Positions 9,051-17,451 of a DNA stretch of 64,000 nt are shown here, piece by piece. Numbering within the stretch: the stretch's first letter is position 1; each line of letters starts with the position of its first letter. The notes beneath the pieces are model-generated. The model was not told where the DNA came from, did not search any database, and saw nothing but the letters and a program-made list of their open reading frames with translations. A program made the position numbers and the translations under genes. Source of the DNA: Zeimonas sp050187175 (GTDB lineage: Bacteria > Pseudomonadota > Gammaproteobacteria > Burkholderiales > Burkholderiaceae_E); contig JBFWXS010000006.1 in the NCBI GenBank assembly GCA_050187175.1, positions 62,001-126,000 on the forward strand, given 5' to 3'.

Positions 9051-10217
9051 GTGGCCAAGACGAACAGCAGGCTGTCGCAGCAGCAGATCGAGCGGCTGAA
9101 GGACTTGACCGAAGTCGATGCCGGGACGCCGATGGGCGATCTGCTGCGGAGATTCTGGCATCCGATCGCCGTGGCGCGGGACGTTCCGCGAGGGAAGGCC
9201 AGGGCTGTGCGACTGCTGGGAGAGGATCTGACCCTGTACCGCGGCCATGGCGGAAAGATTCACCTCGTGGCAGGTCGCTGCGCTCATCGGCTGACGCTGC
9301 TGCATACGGGGTGGATCGAGGGCGACGACATCCGCTGCATGTATCACGGCTGGAGGTTCGATCCATCAGGGAAATGCGTCGAGCGTCCCGCCGAACGCAG
9401 CGGCCGGGAGTCGAACATTGGCATACAAGCCTATCCGGTGCGCGAATACAGCGGCTTGGTGTTCTGCTATCTGGGCGAGGATACGCCGCCGGAGTTCGAT
9501 CTGCCGCGCAAGGCGGTGTTCGAGACGTCGGGCATGCTGCTGTTCCAGCGCCAGGAGATATGGCCGTGCCACTGGCTTCAGAACGTTGAGAACTCGCTGG
9601 ATGCCGTACACGTGAGCTTCGCGCATCAGATGGGCAGGGTGGGCGCCTTCGGCGAGGCTATCACCGCCGATGTGCCGGAAGTCAGCTACCGGGAAACGGA
9701 CGCCGGCGTCTGCCAGGTGGCGGTGAGGTCGGGCTCCGAGCGCGTCAGCGACTGGACCTTCCCCTATGGGAACCACGTAGTCATTCCCGGTGTCAGTCCT
9801 ACCGACCCGTGGACCGAGGTTTCCCACTGGATGGTGCCGATCGATCAGCATCACACCTTGAGAATCGCGCTGTTCGCGACCCCGTCCACCACGCCGGAAG
9901 CCGACCGGAGCCGCGTCGAGTACTTCGCGGCTTGCGAGGACTACAACTCCGCGGATCATCATGCCGATCTGTTCGCGGGCCGTTATCCGTCCGATCCGCT
10001 GATCCGGTTGACGAGCGCGCAGGATTACGTCGCCCTGATCGGGCAGGGGGCGGTCGCCGACCGCGCCGGCGAGTGCCTCGGTGCTTCGGATGTCGGCATC
10101 GCTCTGTTGAGGCGGATTCTATGGCGCGAGATGGAAGCCGTTCGCTCGGGGGCGCCGACCAAGCAATGGCAGCGGCTCGAACGAGGCTCGGAGCTGTTCA
10201 AGCGCGTAAGCGCCTGA
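9051..10217 (+). CDS. Rieske non-heme iron aromatic oxygenase, phthalate dioxygenase-like oxygenase component
   Basis: 388-residue oxygenase alpha subunit. The Rieske [2Fe-2S] ligands are Cys77, His79, Cys96 and His99 (C-x-H-x16-C-x2-H). The catalytic domain has NVENSLDAVHVSFAH, which supplies the bridging Asp and the two mononuclear-iron His residues (DxxHxxxxH). This layout resembles single-component-alpha oxygenases of the phthalate 4,5-dioxygenase/vanillate demethylase group. The start is GTG at 9051, directly after the FAH stop; the same frame is open much further upstream but only as antisense-like filler across the FAH gene. No reductase or ferredoxin partner is seen nearby. Confidence 0.88.
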   Translation: MAKTNSRLSQQQIERLKDLTEVDAGTPMGDLLRRFWHPIAVARDVPRGKARAVRLLGEDLTLYRGHGGKIHLVAGRCAHRLTLLHTGWIEGDDIRCMYHGWRFDPSGKCVERPAERSGRESNIGIQAYPVREYSGLVFCYLGEDTPPEFDLPRKAVFETSGMLLFQRQEIWPCHWLQNVENSLDAVHVSFAHQMGRVGAFGEAITADVPEVSYRETDAGVCQVAVRSGSERVSDWTFPYGNHVVIPGVSPTDPWTEVSHWMVPIDQHHTLRIALFATPSTTPEADRSRVEYFAACEDYNSADHHADLFAGRYPSDPLIRLTSAQDYVALIGQGAVADRAGECLGASDVGIALLRRILWREMEAVRSGAPTKQWQRLERGSELFKRVSA

Positions 10218-10245
10218 GACCGATAGACGAAAGGGAGACGATATC

Positions 10246-11226
10246 GTGGAAAGACGCGCAGCTTTGCGCGCTGCCGGCACGTTGTTGCTTGCCTGTGGCG
10301 CTGGATGGCACGGGATGGCTCGCTCGCAGTCCTATCCGGCCAGGCCGATCACTCTGGTGGTTCCAGTGGGCGTCGGGAGCAGCGCGGACATCGTCGCGCG
10401 CCTGGTCGCCCAGCAGATGGCTGCTCAGCTCGGTCAATCGATCGTCATTGAGAACAGGCCGGGCGCGGGAGGAGCAGGGGCGCTCAAGCACGTCGCGAAC
10501 GGCGCACGGGATGGATACACCCTCCTCCTCATCGGCAGCGGCAATGCGCTCAGCCAATCGCTGTTCAAGTCGCCGCCTTACGATGTTCAGAGAGATCTGG
10601 CGCCGATCTCGGACATCATCAGAACCGACATTGTCGTTCTGGCTGGCAAACGTTCGAAGCTCAGATCGGTCGAGGAGTTCATCGCGAATGCGCAGAACCG
10701 GCCTGGCCGGCTCACCGTCGGCACGACGATTCTCGGTACCACGCAACACATGGCTGCTGAACTCCTGAAGGCGTCCGCGAAGGCGGATTTCGCGATAGTT
10801 CCGTTCAAGACCTCCGCGAATCTCTATGCCGGCGTCCAGAGCGGCGACGTCGAGCTGGCATTCGATCTCGTCCCAGCCGTGCAAACCCAGTTGCGCGCCG
10901 GAGAGCTGCGGGCACTTGCGACGGCCGGCGACGAACGCTCGAAGCTGCTGCCACAGGTGCCGACGCTGAAGGAGCTCGGCCTGGTGAGCCATGAGGTCAC
11001 GTCCGCGATGATCATCGCGGCGCCTTCGGGAACGCCGAACACCATCGTCGAGCTGCTCGGCCAGGAGATTCAGCGTGCCCTCAAGCAGCGCGAGCTTCAG
11101 CTGAAGCTGCAGGATGTGGGTTTTACGGGCACGGGGAGCACCCCGGCGCAAGCCCGGGAACTGCTGGCGAGCGAGCTGACGAAGTGGCGGGAAGTTGTTC
11201 GCTCGACCGGGGTCGAACTTCAGTAG
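10246..11226 (+). CDS. Bug family (TctC-type) tripartite tricarboxylate receptor-like periplasmic protein
   Basis: 326-residue extracytoplasmic solute receptor. It has a signal peptide ending near GMARSQS and then the Bug hallmark start YPARPITLVVPVG, followed by IVIENRPGAGG and DGYTLLLI. GTG start with a good AAGGGAG site upstream. It follows the FAH/Rieske pair by 28 bases, so its ligand is likely the aromatic acid handled by the oxygenase. No TctA/TctB membrane proteins are adjacent, as is common for Bug expansions in Burkholderiales. Confidence 0.92.
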   Translation: MERRAALRAAGTLLLACGAGWHGMARSQSYPARPITLVVPVGVGSSADIVARLVAQQMAAQLGQSIVIENRPGAGGAGALKHVANGARDGYTLLLIGSGNALSQSLFKSPPYDVQRDLAPISDIIRTDIVVLAGKRSKLRSVEEFIANAQNRPGRLTVGTTILGTTQHMAAELLKASAKADFAIVPFKTSANLYAGVQSGDVELAFDLVPAVQTQLRAGELRALATAGDERSKLLPQVPTLKELGLVSHEVTSAMIIAAPSGTPNTIVELLGQEIQRALKQRELQLKLQDVGFTGTGSTPAQARELLASELTKWREVVRSTGVELQ

Positions 11227-11285
11227 GGTGGCGGGGAGCGGCAGGCGCGGGCTGGCGGGCGGGGGTGGATGCGGCGGTCGATAGC

Positions 11286-11954
11286 CTACTTCTTCGCCGC
11301 GCCGTAAGCCGCCGCCACCAGCTCCAGGTAGCCGAGATACAACTCCTCCATCCGCTTGAACGACGACGTATCCCGAGTCGTAGGATCCGAGCTGTTGATG
11401 ATGGCTATCAGCATCAGCGCAAGCGTTCTGGCAGGAGTGTGCAGCATCAGCTCGCCGCGCTTGATGGCCAGCTTGACGCTGATCTCGATGTTCTTCTCCA
11501 GCGACGAACGGAATGCGGCCAGTTCGCGCCGAACGGGCTCGGTCAGCTCGTGCTGCTCCAATCGCATCCTGGAAATCAGCGCCCAGGGATTGGATGTCTT
11601 GCCCGTCGGGTTGTAGTGCAGATAGCGTGAGCGGTTCATTTCCATGATCCTGCGGATGCGCTCATGGAATGCTTCTTCGCCGTCGATCAGCATCGACTGA
11701 TAGAGCCTGCTCGATTGAGCCACGGCTTCGACGATGGTCTCCTCGCACAGCCGCTGCTTGCTGACGAAGTGATAGTGGATCGATGCCCGGGTGACGCCTA
11801 GCTGCTCCGCCAGGTCGTGGAAGCGGAAGCCGGCGTAGCCGTCTCTGATCAGCAGGTCCCTCGTCAAACGCTTGATCTCCTCGCGCATCGGCGAGGCTTG
11901 CGAAGTCGCGTCCTGCTGTGACGAGCCGACGGCTCGGCGCGTAGGGCGGGGCAT
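11286..11954 (-). CDS. TetR family transcriptional regulator
   Basis: 222-residue repressor. The N-terminal HTH includes FRFHDLAEQLGVTRASIHYHF, the classic TetR recognition-helix region ending in YHFVSK (quoted in two parts: FRFHDLAEQLG, VTRASIHYHF). The C-terminal ligand domain has no recognised family-specific motif. It is divergent from the Bug/acyl-CoA dehydrogenase/CoA ligase operon, and the intergenic region carries a strong 20-base inverted repeat, so it probably represses that operon and perhaps itself. Confidence 0.88.
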   Translation of the reverse strand: MPRPTRRAVGSSQQDATSQASPMREEIKRLTRDLLIRDGYAGFRFHDLAEQLGVTRASIHYHFVSKQRLCEETIVEAVAQSSRLYQSMLIDGEEAFHERIRRIMEMNRSRYLHYNPTGKTSNPWALISRMRLEQHELTEPVRRELAAFRSSLEKNIEISVKLAIKRGELMLHTPARTLALMLIAIINSSDPTTRDTSSFKRMEELYLGYLELVAAAYGAAKK

Positions 11955-12073
11955 GGCGGACGAGTCCCCCGAGATTCTGGATCGCTATGGAAGACTCGTT
12001 AGTGTACAGAAGTAGAGTGAGCGGTCTTCGGGGATCCGCCTGTTCGCGAAAGAGGCAGGCACGCCGAAGATGG

Positions 12074-12119
12074 TTGACATCGCTCCATGCATTAATTAAC
12101 CTACATGTAAGTTAATAAA
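12074..12119 (+). promoter_or_regulatory. Promoter with overlapping TetR-type operator
   Basis: TTGACA at 12074-12079 is a perfect -35 box; a weak -10 (TAACCT, 12097-12102) follows after 17 bases. The -10 region lies within the inverted repeat TTAACCTACATGTAAGTTAA (12096-12115), in which 18 of 20 positions are symmetrical, with partial symmetry out to 12092-12119. A repressor bound there would block RNA polymerase. It is 27 bases upstream of the Bug gene start and divergent from the TetR gene. Confidence 0.6.
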
Positions 12120-12141
12120 AAATTAGCCCAGGAGACACCCC

Positions 12142-13107
12142 ATGATCCGTGCGCTTCTTGCCCTCTGCTTTGCTGCGGTGACTTCGGTCGCTCACCAAGC
12201 GTTTGCCGAGACGGCATTCCCGACACGACCGATCCGCTTCGTTCTTCCGTACGCGCCCGGCGGCCCCACCGATGCGATCGCCCGCGCAGTGGGCCGCAAT
12301 ATGGAGCAGGCGCTCAAGGTGCCCGTCGTGGTCGAGAACAGGCCCGGAGGGCAGGGCGTGATCGCGATGCAGGCGGTGAGCTCAAGCAAGCCCGATGGCT
12401 ACACGATCGGCCTGGCGCCCGGCAACGCGTTCACAACCAACCGGATCCTGATGAAGGACCTGCCGTACCGGCTGGATGATTTCAAGCTGATCACCACGCT
12501 GTATCGCGGCGGCGTCGTGCTCGCGGTTCCCAAGAGTTCGCCGGCGTCGACGCTGAAGGAGTTCGTCGAGCTGGCAAGAAAGGATGCTCGTCCTCAGATC
12601 TTCGGCACCGGCGGACCCGGCGGTGCGTCGCACCTGACCATGGAGCAGTTCGCCTCCATCACCGGCATGCGTGTGCAGATGGTGGCATACAAGGGAGACG
12701 CGCCCATGGTGCTGGATGTGCTCGGCGGCACCCTCCCGGCGGCGATGGTGACCGTCAGCGTCACCGGAGAGCATCACAAGAGAGGAGCGCTCCGTATCCT
12801 GGCGATCACCTCGGCCGAGCAGATGGAAGCCTACCCCGACGTTCCGACCTTCAGGCAGGCGGGATATCCGGAGATCGAGACCTATTTCTGGGCCGGGACG
12901 GTTGCGCCGGCCGGCACCCCCGATGCCGTCGTCGGCATTCTTCAGAAGGCCATCGCCAATGCGATGCACGGACCCGAGGTCAAGTCGGTGCTGACGCCGG
13001 ACATCGTGCCGTTCACCGGAGGCGAGAAGGAATTTCGGGACTTCGTCACGCAGGACTTCAACAAGTGGAACGACCTGGTGCGTGACAGAAACATCGTGAT
13101 CCGCTGA
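12142..13107 (+). CDS. Bug family tripartite tricarboxylate receptor-like periplasmic protein
   Basis: 321 residues with a cleavable signal peptide (MIRALLALCFAAVTSVAHQ...AFAE) followed by FPTRPIRFVLPYAPGGPTD and VVVENRPGGQG, both diagnostic for TctC/Bug receptors. Ribosome-binding site CAGGAGA lies upstream. First gene of an operon with an acyl-CoA dehydrogenase and an NDP-forming acyl-CoA synthetase, under the proposed TetR operator. The ligand is probably a carboxylic acid that is then activated to its CoA ester. Confidence 0.92.
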   Translation: MIRALLALCFAAVTSVAHQAFAETAFPTRPIRFVLPYAPGGPTDAIARAVGRNMEQALKVPVVVENRPGGQGVIAMQAVSSSKPDGYTIGLAPGNAFTTNRILMKDLPYRLDDFKLITTLYRGGVVLAVPKSSPASTLKEFVELARKDARPQIFGTGGPGGASHLTMEQFASITGMRVQMVAYKGDAPMVLDVLGGTLPAAMVTVSVTGEHHKRGALRILAITSAEQMEAYPDVPTFRQAGYPEIETYFWAGTVAPAGTPDAVVGILQKAIANAMHGPEVKSVLTPDIVPFTGGEKEFRDFVTQDFNKWNDLVRDRNIVIR

Positions 13108-13140
13108 ATCCCAGCATTGAGTTCCAGGAGCGCATACAGA

Positions 13141-14313
13141 ATGATCGACTTCTCCCTCTCCGATGAAGAACGGATGGTTCAGGACTCCGTTCGCCAGTTC
13201 ATGAAACGCGAGGTGCTGCCGCTGGAGACGGAGCTGCTGCATCGGGCTCTCAAGGGCGGGCCTGCCGAGCTGACCTACGATGAACTGACCGAGCTTCAAG
13301 GCAGAGCCAAGGCGGCCGGCTTCTGGGGTATCGATACTCCACAGGAGCTGGGGGGGGCCGATCTCAGCTCGGTGATGCAGGCGATCATCTACGAGGAAAC
13401 CGGCAAGTCGTTCGTGAACTTCAAGTTCGGCGGCTCGGCGATGAACGTGCTGCATCTGCTGAACGACGAGCAGAAGAAGGAGTACCTGGTTCCGACGATA
13501 GAGGGGCGGCGCCGAACCGGATTCGCCCTCAGTGAACCGGGCGTCGGATCGGACGCGCGCGGCATCCGGACGGCGGCCGTGCGCAGCGGCAATGAATGGG
13601 TGATCAACGGCGAGAAGACCTGGATCACGGGCGGCAACGAAGCCGACTTTCTGCTGGTCTTCTGCCGCACCCCGGGCGAGCAGCGCAACGACGGCGTCAC
13701 CGCCTTCCTGGTTGACCGCGAAATGGGCTGGAAGTCCTCGCCGATCAGAATGATGGGAGCGCACGACCCGGCCTCCATCGTCTTCGAGAATGTCCGCGTG
13801 CCGGATCGGAACCGCGTCGGCGATGTGAATGACGGCTTCCGCATCGCCATGCAGTTCATCTACAAGAACAGAGGATGGGTGCTGGGCGGAAAGAACGTCG
13901 GCGCCGCGGAGCGGCTGCTCGGAATGGCGCTGGAACATGCCGAGAATCGGGTCACGTTCGGCAAGAAGATCGCCGAGCGGGAGAACATTCAATGGATGAT
14001 TGCCGAATCGGAGTGCGAGATCCGGGCGGCGAAGATGATGGTGCTCAACTGCGCCTGGCAGTCTGACAAAGGCATCGACTATCGCCACGCCTCGTGCGTT
14101 TCCAAGTTCTACGTCGCGCAGATGGCTAATCGCGTCGTGGACCGCGTGCTTCAGATCCATGGCGGCATGGGGTATGCGAAGGAGATGCCCATCGAGAAGT
14201 GGTATCGCGACCTCCGGATCCAGCGGATCTGGGAAGGAAGCGATGAGATGAATCTGGCCTGGATCTTCCGCAGCCTTCGACAGGGGCGGCAGGAAATCGG
14301 CCAGCTCGGCTGA
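13141..14313 (+). CDS. Acyl-CoA dehydrogenase family protein
   Basis: 390-residue FAD enzyme that forms the alpha-beta double bond of acyl-CoA esters in the cytoplasm. Start MIDFSLSDEERM is typical, with an AGGAG site upstream; an in-frame start at 13117 would add 8 residues. It has FALSEPGVGSDA in the FAD/substrate region, WITGG, and the C-terminal IHGGMGYAKEMPIEKWYRD followed by IWEGSDEMN, where the catalytic Glu is expected. It sits between a Bug receptor and an acyl-CoA synthetase, so transport, activation and oxidation of one acid are encoded together. Confidence 0.92.
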   Translation: MIDFSLSDEERMVQDSVRQFMKREVLPLETELLHRALKGGPAELTYDELTELQGRAKAAGFWGIDTPQELGGADLSSVMQAIIYEETGKSFVNFKFGGSAMNVLHLLNDEQKKEYLVPTIEGRRRTGFALSEPGVGSDARGIRTAAVRSGNEWVINGEKTWITGGNEADFLLVFCRTPGEQRNDGVTAFLVDREMGWKSSPIRMMGAHDPASIVFENVRVPDRNRVGDVNDGFRIAMQFIYKNRGWVLGGKNVGAAERLLGMALEHAENRVTFGKKIAERENIQWMIAESECEIRAAKMMVLNCAWQSDKGIDYRHASCVSKFYVAQMANRVVDRVLQIHGGMGYAKEMPIEKWYRDLRIQRIWEGSDEMNLAWIFRSLRQGRQEIGQLG

Positions 14314-14324
14314 AGGGCACTTTT

Positions 14325-16481
14325 GTGAGCTATCGTAGCGCGGGCGAGCTGCGCCGGCTGATCGCGCCTCGCAGCGTCGCGCTGGTCGGCGTCAGCGATC
14401 GAAGCAACATGTCGCTGTGCGTCCACGGCAATCTGGTGCGCCATGGCTTTCCGGGCGAGATCCATCTGATCAACCCGAATCAAGCTGTCGTGCATGGATG
14501 CCCGACGCTCCCGTCGCTGTCGGACATCGGTCGTCCCGTGGATCTGGTGTTCGCGCTGGTCGGCGCGGCAAGAGTCCCCGGATTGATGGAAGAGGCGGCC
14601 GGCCAGGGCGTCGGCAACCTGGTCGTACTGTCCGGAGGATTCGCCGAGGAGAGCGAATCGGGGGTCAGGCTGCAGCAAGCCGTCGTGGAGACCGCTCGCC
14701 GGCATTCGCAGCAGGTGCTCGGGCCGAACACGATCGGCTTCCTCAATCTGCATGCCCGGACCGTGCTCTATGGCTCCCCGCTCACCCCGCCTGCATATCC
14801 GGACTGCCCGGTCCAGGCAGGTTCGATCGGCGTCGTGGTGCAGAGCGGAATCATGGTCCACGCCATGCTGCGAGGCCTGCTCGGTCGGCGCGCGGGCGTG
14901 AGCATTGCCGCTGCGGTCGGCAATGAAGCGATGATACAGGTTCATCATCTGATCGATCATCTCGTCGACGATGCTCGGACCAACGTCATTGCGCTGTTCA
15001 TCGAAACCATCCGCGATCGCGAGGGCTTCCGGTCCGCCTGCCTGCGTGCTGCCGCGGCCGGAAAGCCGGTGGTGGCGCTGAAGGCCGGACGCTCGGCCGC
15101 CGGCGCGGCCACGGCGATCTCGCATACCGGTGCCTTGGCGGGTGATGACAGAATCAATCGCGCGGCGTTCCGGCAGCTCGGGATCATTACCGTCGAGTCG
15201 CTCGAGGAGCTCGTGATCACGTCGGCGCATCTCGCGCAGCATGGTCCGGGCAGGGGCCTGCGCGCCGCGTTCGTGGCATTGTCCGGCGGATTCTGCGAGA
15301 TATTCGCCGATCGCGCCGAAGAGGTCGGACTGCGGCTGCCGCCGCCGTCCGCGTCCTCGCTGCAGCGCTTGCGCGACGTCCTGCCGCCGCCGGCGTCGAT
15401 CTCGAATCCGCTCGATACCACGGGCATCGCCCAGTCCGATCCGTCGATCATTCCGCGTGCGATCGAAGTGCTCGCTGAGGATCCCGCCTACGACGTCGTG
15501 TTCGTGGGACGCAATCCATGGCGGGCGGAGCCGCTCGACGCCGAACCCGTCCTGCGCCGTTTCGAGCGCTGGACCCAGGCGATGGCAAACGCCGCGGCGA
15601 CCGTTCTGACGGTCTCCGACACGCTCTGCGACATCACCGACTTCGAATGGCGCTTCTGCCGTACGCTGGGCTTGCCCGCGGAGATCGGCGGCATCACCCA
15701 TGGTCTGCGGGCCTTCGCCCACGGGGCGATCTGGCGGCAGCGGCTGCCGGCCGTGCTGTCTGCCGCGGCGCAGCGGCGCGGCACCGCGGGGGCCGTGAGA
15801 AGACGGGAGCCGATGCCGCGGCGGCTGTCCGAGTATCAGGTTCTGGAGTTGCTCGGTGATGCGGGAGTGCCGGTCGTTCCCTGGCGGCTTGCGCGCACGG
15901 CCGACGAGGCGGTGTCGGCTGCCGCCGAGCTGGGCTATCCGGTCGCGATCAAGATCTCGTCGCCGGAGATCGCGCATAAGAGCGCGATCGGCGCCGTGGC
16001 GCTCGACGTCGCCGATGCGGAGGCCGTGGCGGCGGCATGGCAGCGCGTCATGCGAGCCGCGCGCGGGCTGCCTGACCGGCCCGCTGTCGACGGCGTCCTG
16101 GTGATGCCGATGCGAAAGCAAGGCATCGAGCTCATCGTGGGCGTCAAGCACGACAGCAACTGGGGTCTCGCGTTCGTCCTGGGTCTGGGAGGCGTATGGA
16201 CGGAAATGCTGGCCGACACCGCGGTGATGCCGCTGCCGGTCACCGAGGCCGAGGTCCGGGAGATGCTGCTGTCTCTGCGCGGCGCGCGCCTGCTGCGCGG
16301 CGGTCATGGCATTCGTGCCGTCGATCCCGATGCCGTCGTCCGCGTCGTCATGCGGCTTGCGGAGCTGTCCTGCGAACTGGGTGATCGCCTGGAATCGATC
16401 GAGCTGAACCCGGTCAAGGTGAACGGCGAACGGATCGAGGCGCTCGACGGCCTGATCGTCTGGCGCGATTGCCGGGGGTGA
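14325..16481 (+). CDS. Acetate-CoA ligase (NDP-forming)-family acyl-CoA synthetase
   Basis: 718-residue fused enzyme of the ACD/Pat-like superfamily. Domains in order: CoA-binding Rossmann domain (residues about 8-140; LIAPRSVALVGVSD), succinyl-CoA-ligase-like flavodoxin domains (about 150-460) with the phosphohistidine loop ISHTGALAGDD, and a C-terminal ATP-grasp domain (about 500-718; RLSEYQVLELLGDAGVPVV). It activates a carboxylic acid to its CoA thioester using ATP with release of ADP and phosphate. GTG start with an AAGGG site, 11 bases after the dehydrogenase stop. Its last 68 bases overlap the 3' end of the convergent LysR gene. Confidence 0.88.
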   Translation: MSYRSAGELRRLIAPRSVALVGVSDRSNMSLCVHGNLVRHGFPGEIHLINPNQAVVHGCPTLPSLSDIGRPVDLVFALVGAARVPGLMEEAAGQGVGNLVVLSGGFAEESESGVRLQQAVVETARRHSQQVLGPNTIGFLNLHARTVLYGSPLTPPAYPDCPVQAGSIGVVVQSGIMVHAMLRGLLGRRAGVSIAAAVGNEAMIQVHHLIDHLVDDARTNVIALFIETIRDREGFRSACLRAAAAGKPVVALKAGRSAAGAATAISHTGALAGDDRINRAAFRQLGIITVESLEELVITSAHLAQHGPGRGLRAAFVALSGGFCEIFADRAEEVGLRLPPPSASSLQRLRDVLPPPASISNPLDTTGIAQSDPSIIPRAIEVLAEDPAYDVVFVGRNPWRAEPLDAEPVLRRFERWTQAMANAAATVLTVSDTLCDITDFEWRFCRTLGLPAEIGGITHGLRAFAHGAIWRQRLPAVLSAAAQRRGTAGAVRRREPMPRRLSEYQVLELLGDAGVPVVPWRLARTADEAVSAAAELGYPVAIKISSPEIAHKSAIGAVALDVADAEAVAAAWQRVMRAARGLPDRPAVDGVLVMPMRKQGIELIVGVKHDSNWGLAFVLGLGGVWTEMLADTAVMPLPVTEAEVREMLLSLRGARLLRGGHGIRAVDPDAVVRVVMRLAELSCELGDRLESIELNPVKVNGERIEALDGLIVWRDCRG

Positions 16482-17352
16482 TGCGTTCCCGCTGCAGCTC
16501 CGTGGCGATCGCCAGGAACGCCGCCACCAGCCGCGCGCTGCGCCGCTCCTTCAGGCAGACGACGTGCGCATGCGTATAGATCTCGGCGTCGCGCACGCGC
16601 AGCACGCGCAGCGAAGGGTCCGGGATGTACTCGACTTCCGACACGGCGCCTATGCCCACTCCCTTGATCACCGCCTCGCGCACGGCCTCGCGGCTGCCGA
16701 TCTCCATCGCGATCCGCGGTGTGACGCCGGCCCGTGCCAGCGCGTCGTCGAGCGCCTTACGGGTGGTCGATCCCTCTTCACGCAGGATCATCCGCTCGCC
16801 TTCGAGGTCGCGGATGCCGATAGCCGCACGGCCGGCGAAGCGATGATCGTGCCGCACGAAGATGACCACCGGATGCCGGCTGTACGGCATCGAGTGCAGA
16901 GCCGGGTCGTCGGTGACCTGAGCCAGTACGGCTACATCGGTCCGATAGTCGAAAAGAGCCGCCAGCGCGTCCGCTGAGTTGCCGACCCTCACCGAAACCC
17001 CGACGCCGGGAAAGCGCCGGTTGAACTCGGCCAGCATCTCGGTGACGTGGAAGGGCCCGACCGCGCCGACGCGCAGATGGCCCGATTTCAGCTCGCCGGA
17101 GTCCTTCAGCAGGTGCGTCGCATCGGTCTCGAGCATGAAGATGCGCTGCGCGATCGCGAGCAGCTGTTCGCCCAGGGGTGTCAGCTTCACTGTATGGCCG
17201 CGGCGGTAGAACAGCTCGACGCCGTACAGATCCTCGAGCAGCCGGACCTGCGTCGTCACCGTGGGCTGGCTGATGTGCAGCAGCTTGGCTGCCCCGGTGA
17301 AGCCGCCGGCGCGCGCTACGGCGTGGAAGGAGCGAAGCTGGGTCAGTCTCAT
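16414..17352 (-). CDS. LysR family transcriptional regulator, resembling the aminoethylphosphonate-catabolism group
   Basis: 312-residue LysR regulator. The N-terminal HTH reads MRLTQLRSFHAVARAGGFTGAAK with HISQPTVTTQVRLLE (cited in parts), followed by the periplasmic-binding-protein-like effector domain. The start matches LysR proteins associated with phosphonate loci as I recall them. It is divergent from the phosphonate cluster and probably activates it. An Arg-rich tail of about 20 residues (GNRARRSGRRAPRS) is encoded in the overlap with the convergent CoA ligase gene and looks like a read-through extension of a normal LysR end. Confidence 0.85.
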   Translation of the reverse strand: MRLTQLRSFHAVARAGGFTGAAKLLHISQPTVTTQVRLLEDLYGVELFYRRGHTVKLTPLGEQLLAIAQRIFMLETDATHLLKDSGELKSGHLRVGAVGPFHVTEMLAEFNRRFPGVGVSVRVGNSADALAALFDYRTDVAVLAQVTDDPALHSMPYSRHPVVIFVRHDHRFAGRAAIGIRDLEGERMILREEGSTTRKALDDALARAGVTPRIAMEIGSREAVREAVIKGVGIGAVSEVEYIPDPSLRVLRVRDAEIYTHAHVVCLKERRSARLVAAFLAIATELQRERITPGNRARRSGRRAPRSVRRSP

Positions 17353-17451
17353 AGCTTTTTTGAATGGATAGGTGTAAATAAAAGAATTTGATCGCACCTC
17401 AACGCTACGGCAGGCTGTCGTACCGGTCAATCGAATCGGATCGAGGAGCCC

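Noticed and set aside
12382..14160. Minus-strand frame of 592 codons across the Bug and acyl-CoA dehydrogenase genes
   Set aside because: Antisense shadow without motifs.
14151..16307. Minus-strand frame of 718 codons, the same length as the acyl-CoA synthetase opposite it
   Set aside because: Equal length is coincidence. The translation is low-complexity Arg/His/Asp-rich and the plus-strand protein has clear domains.
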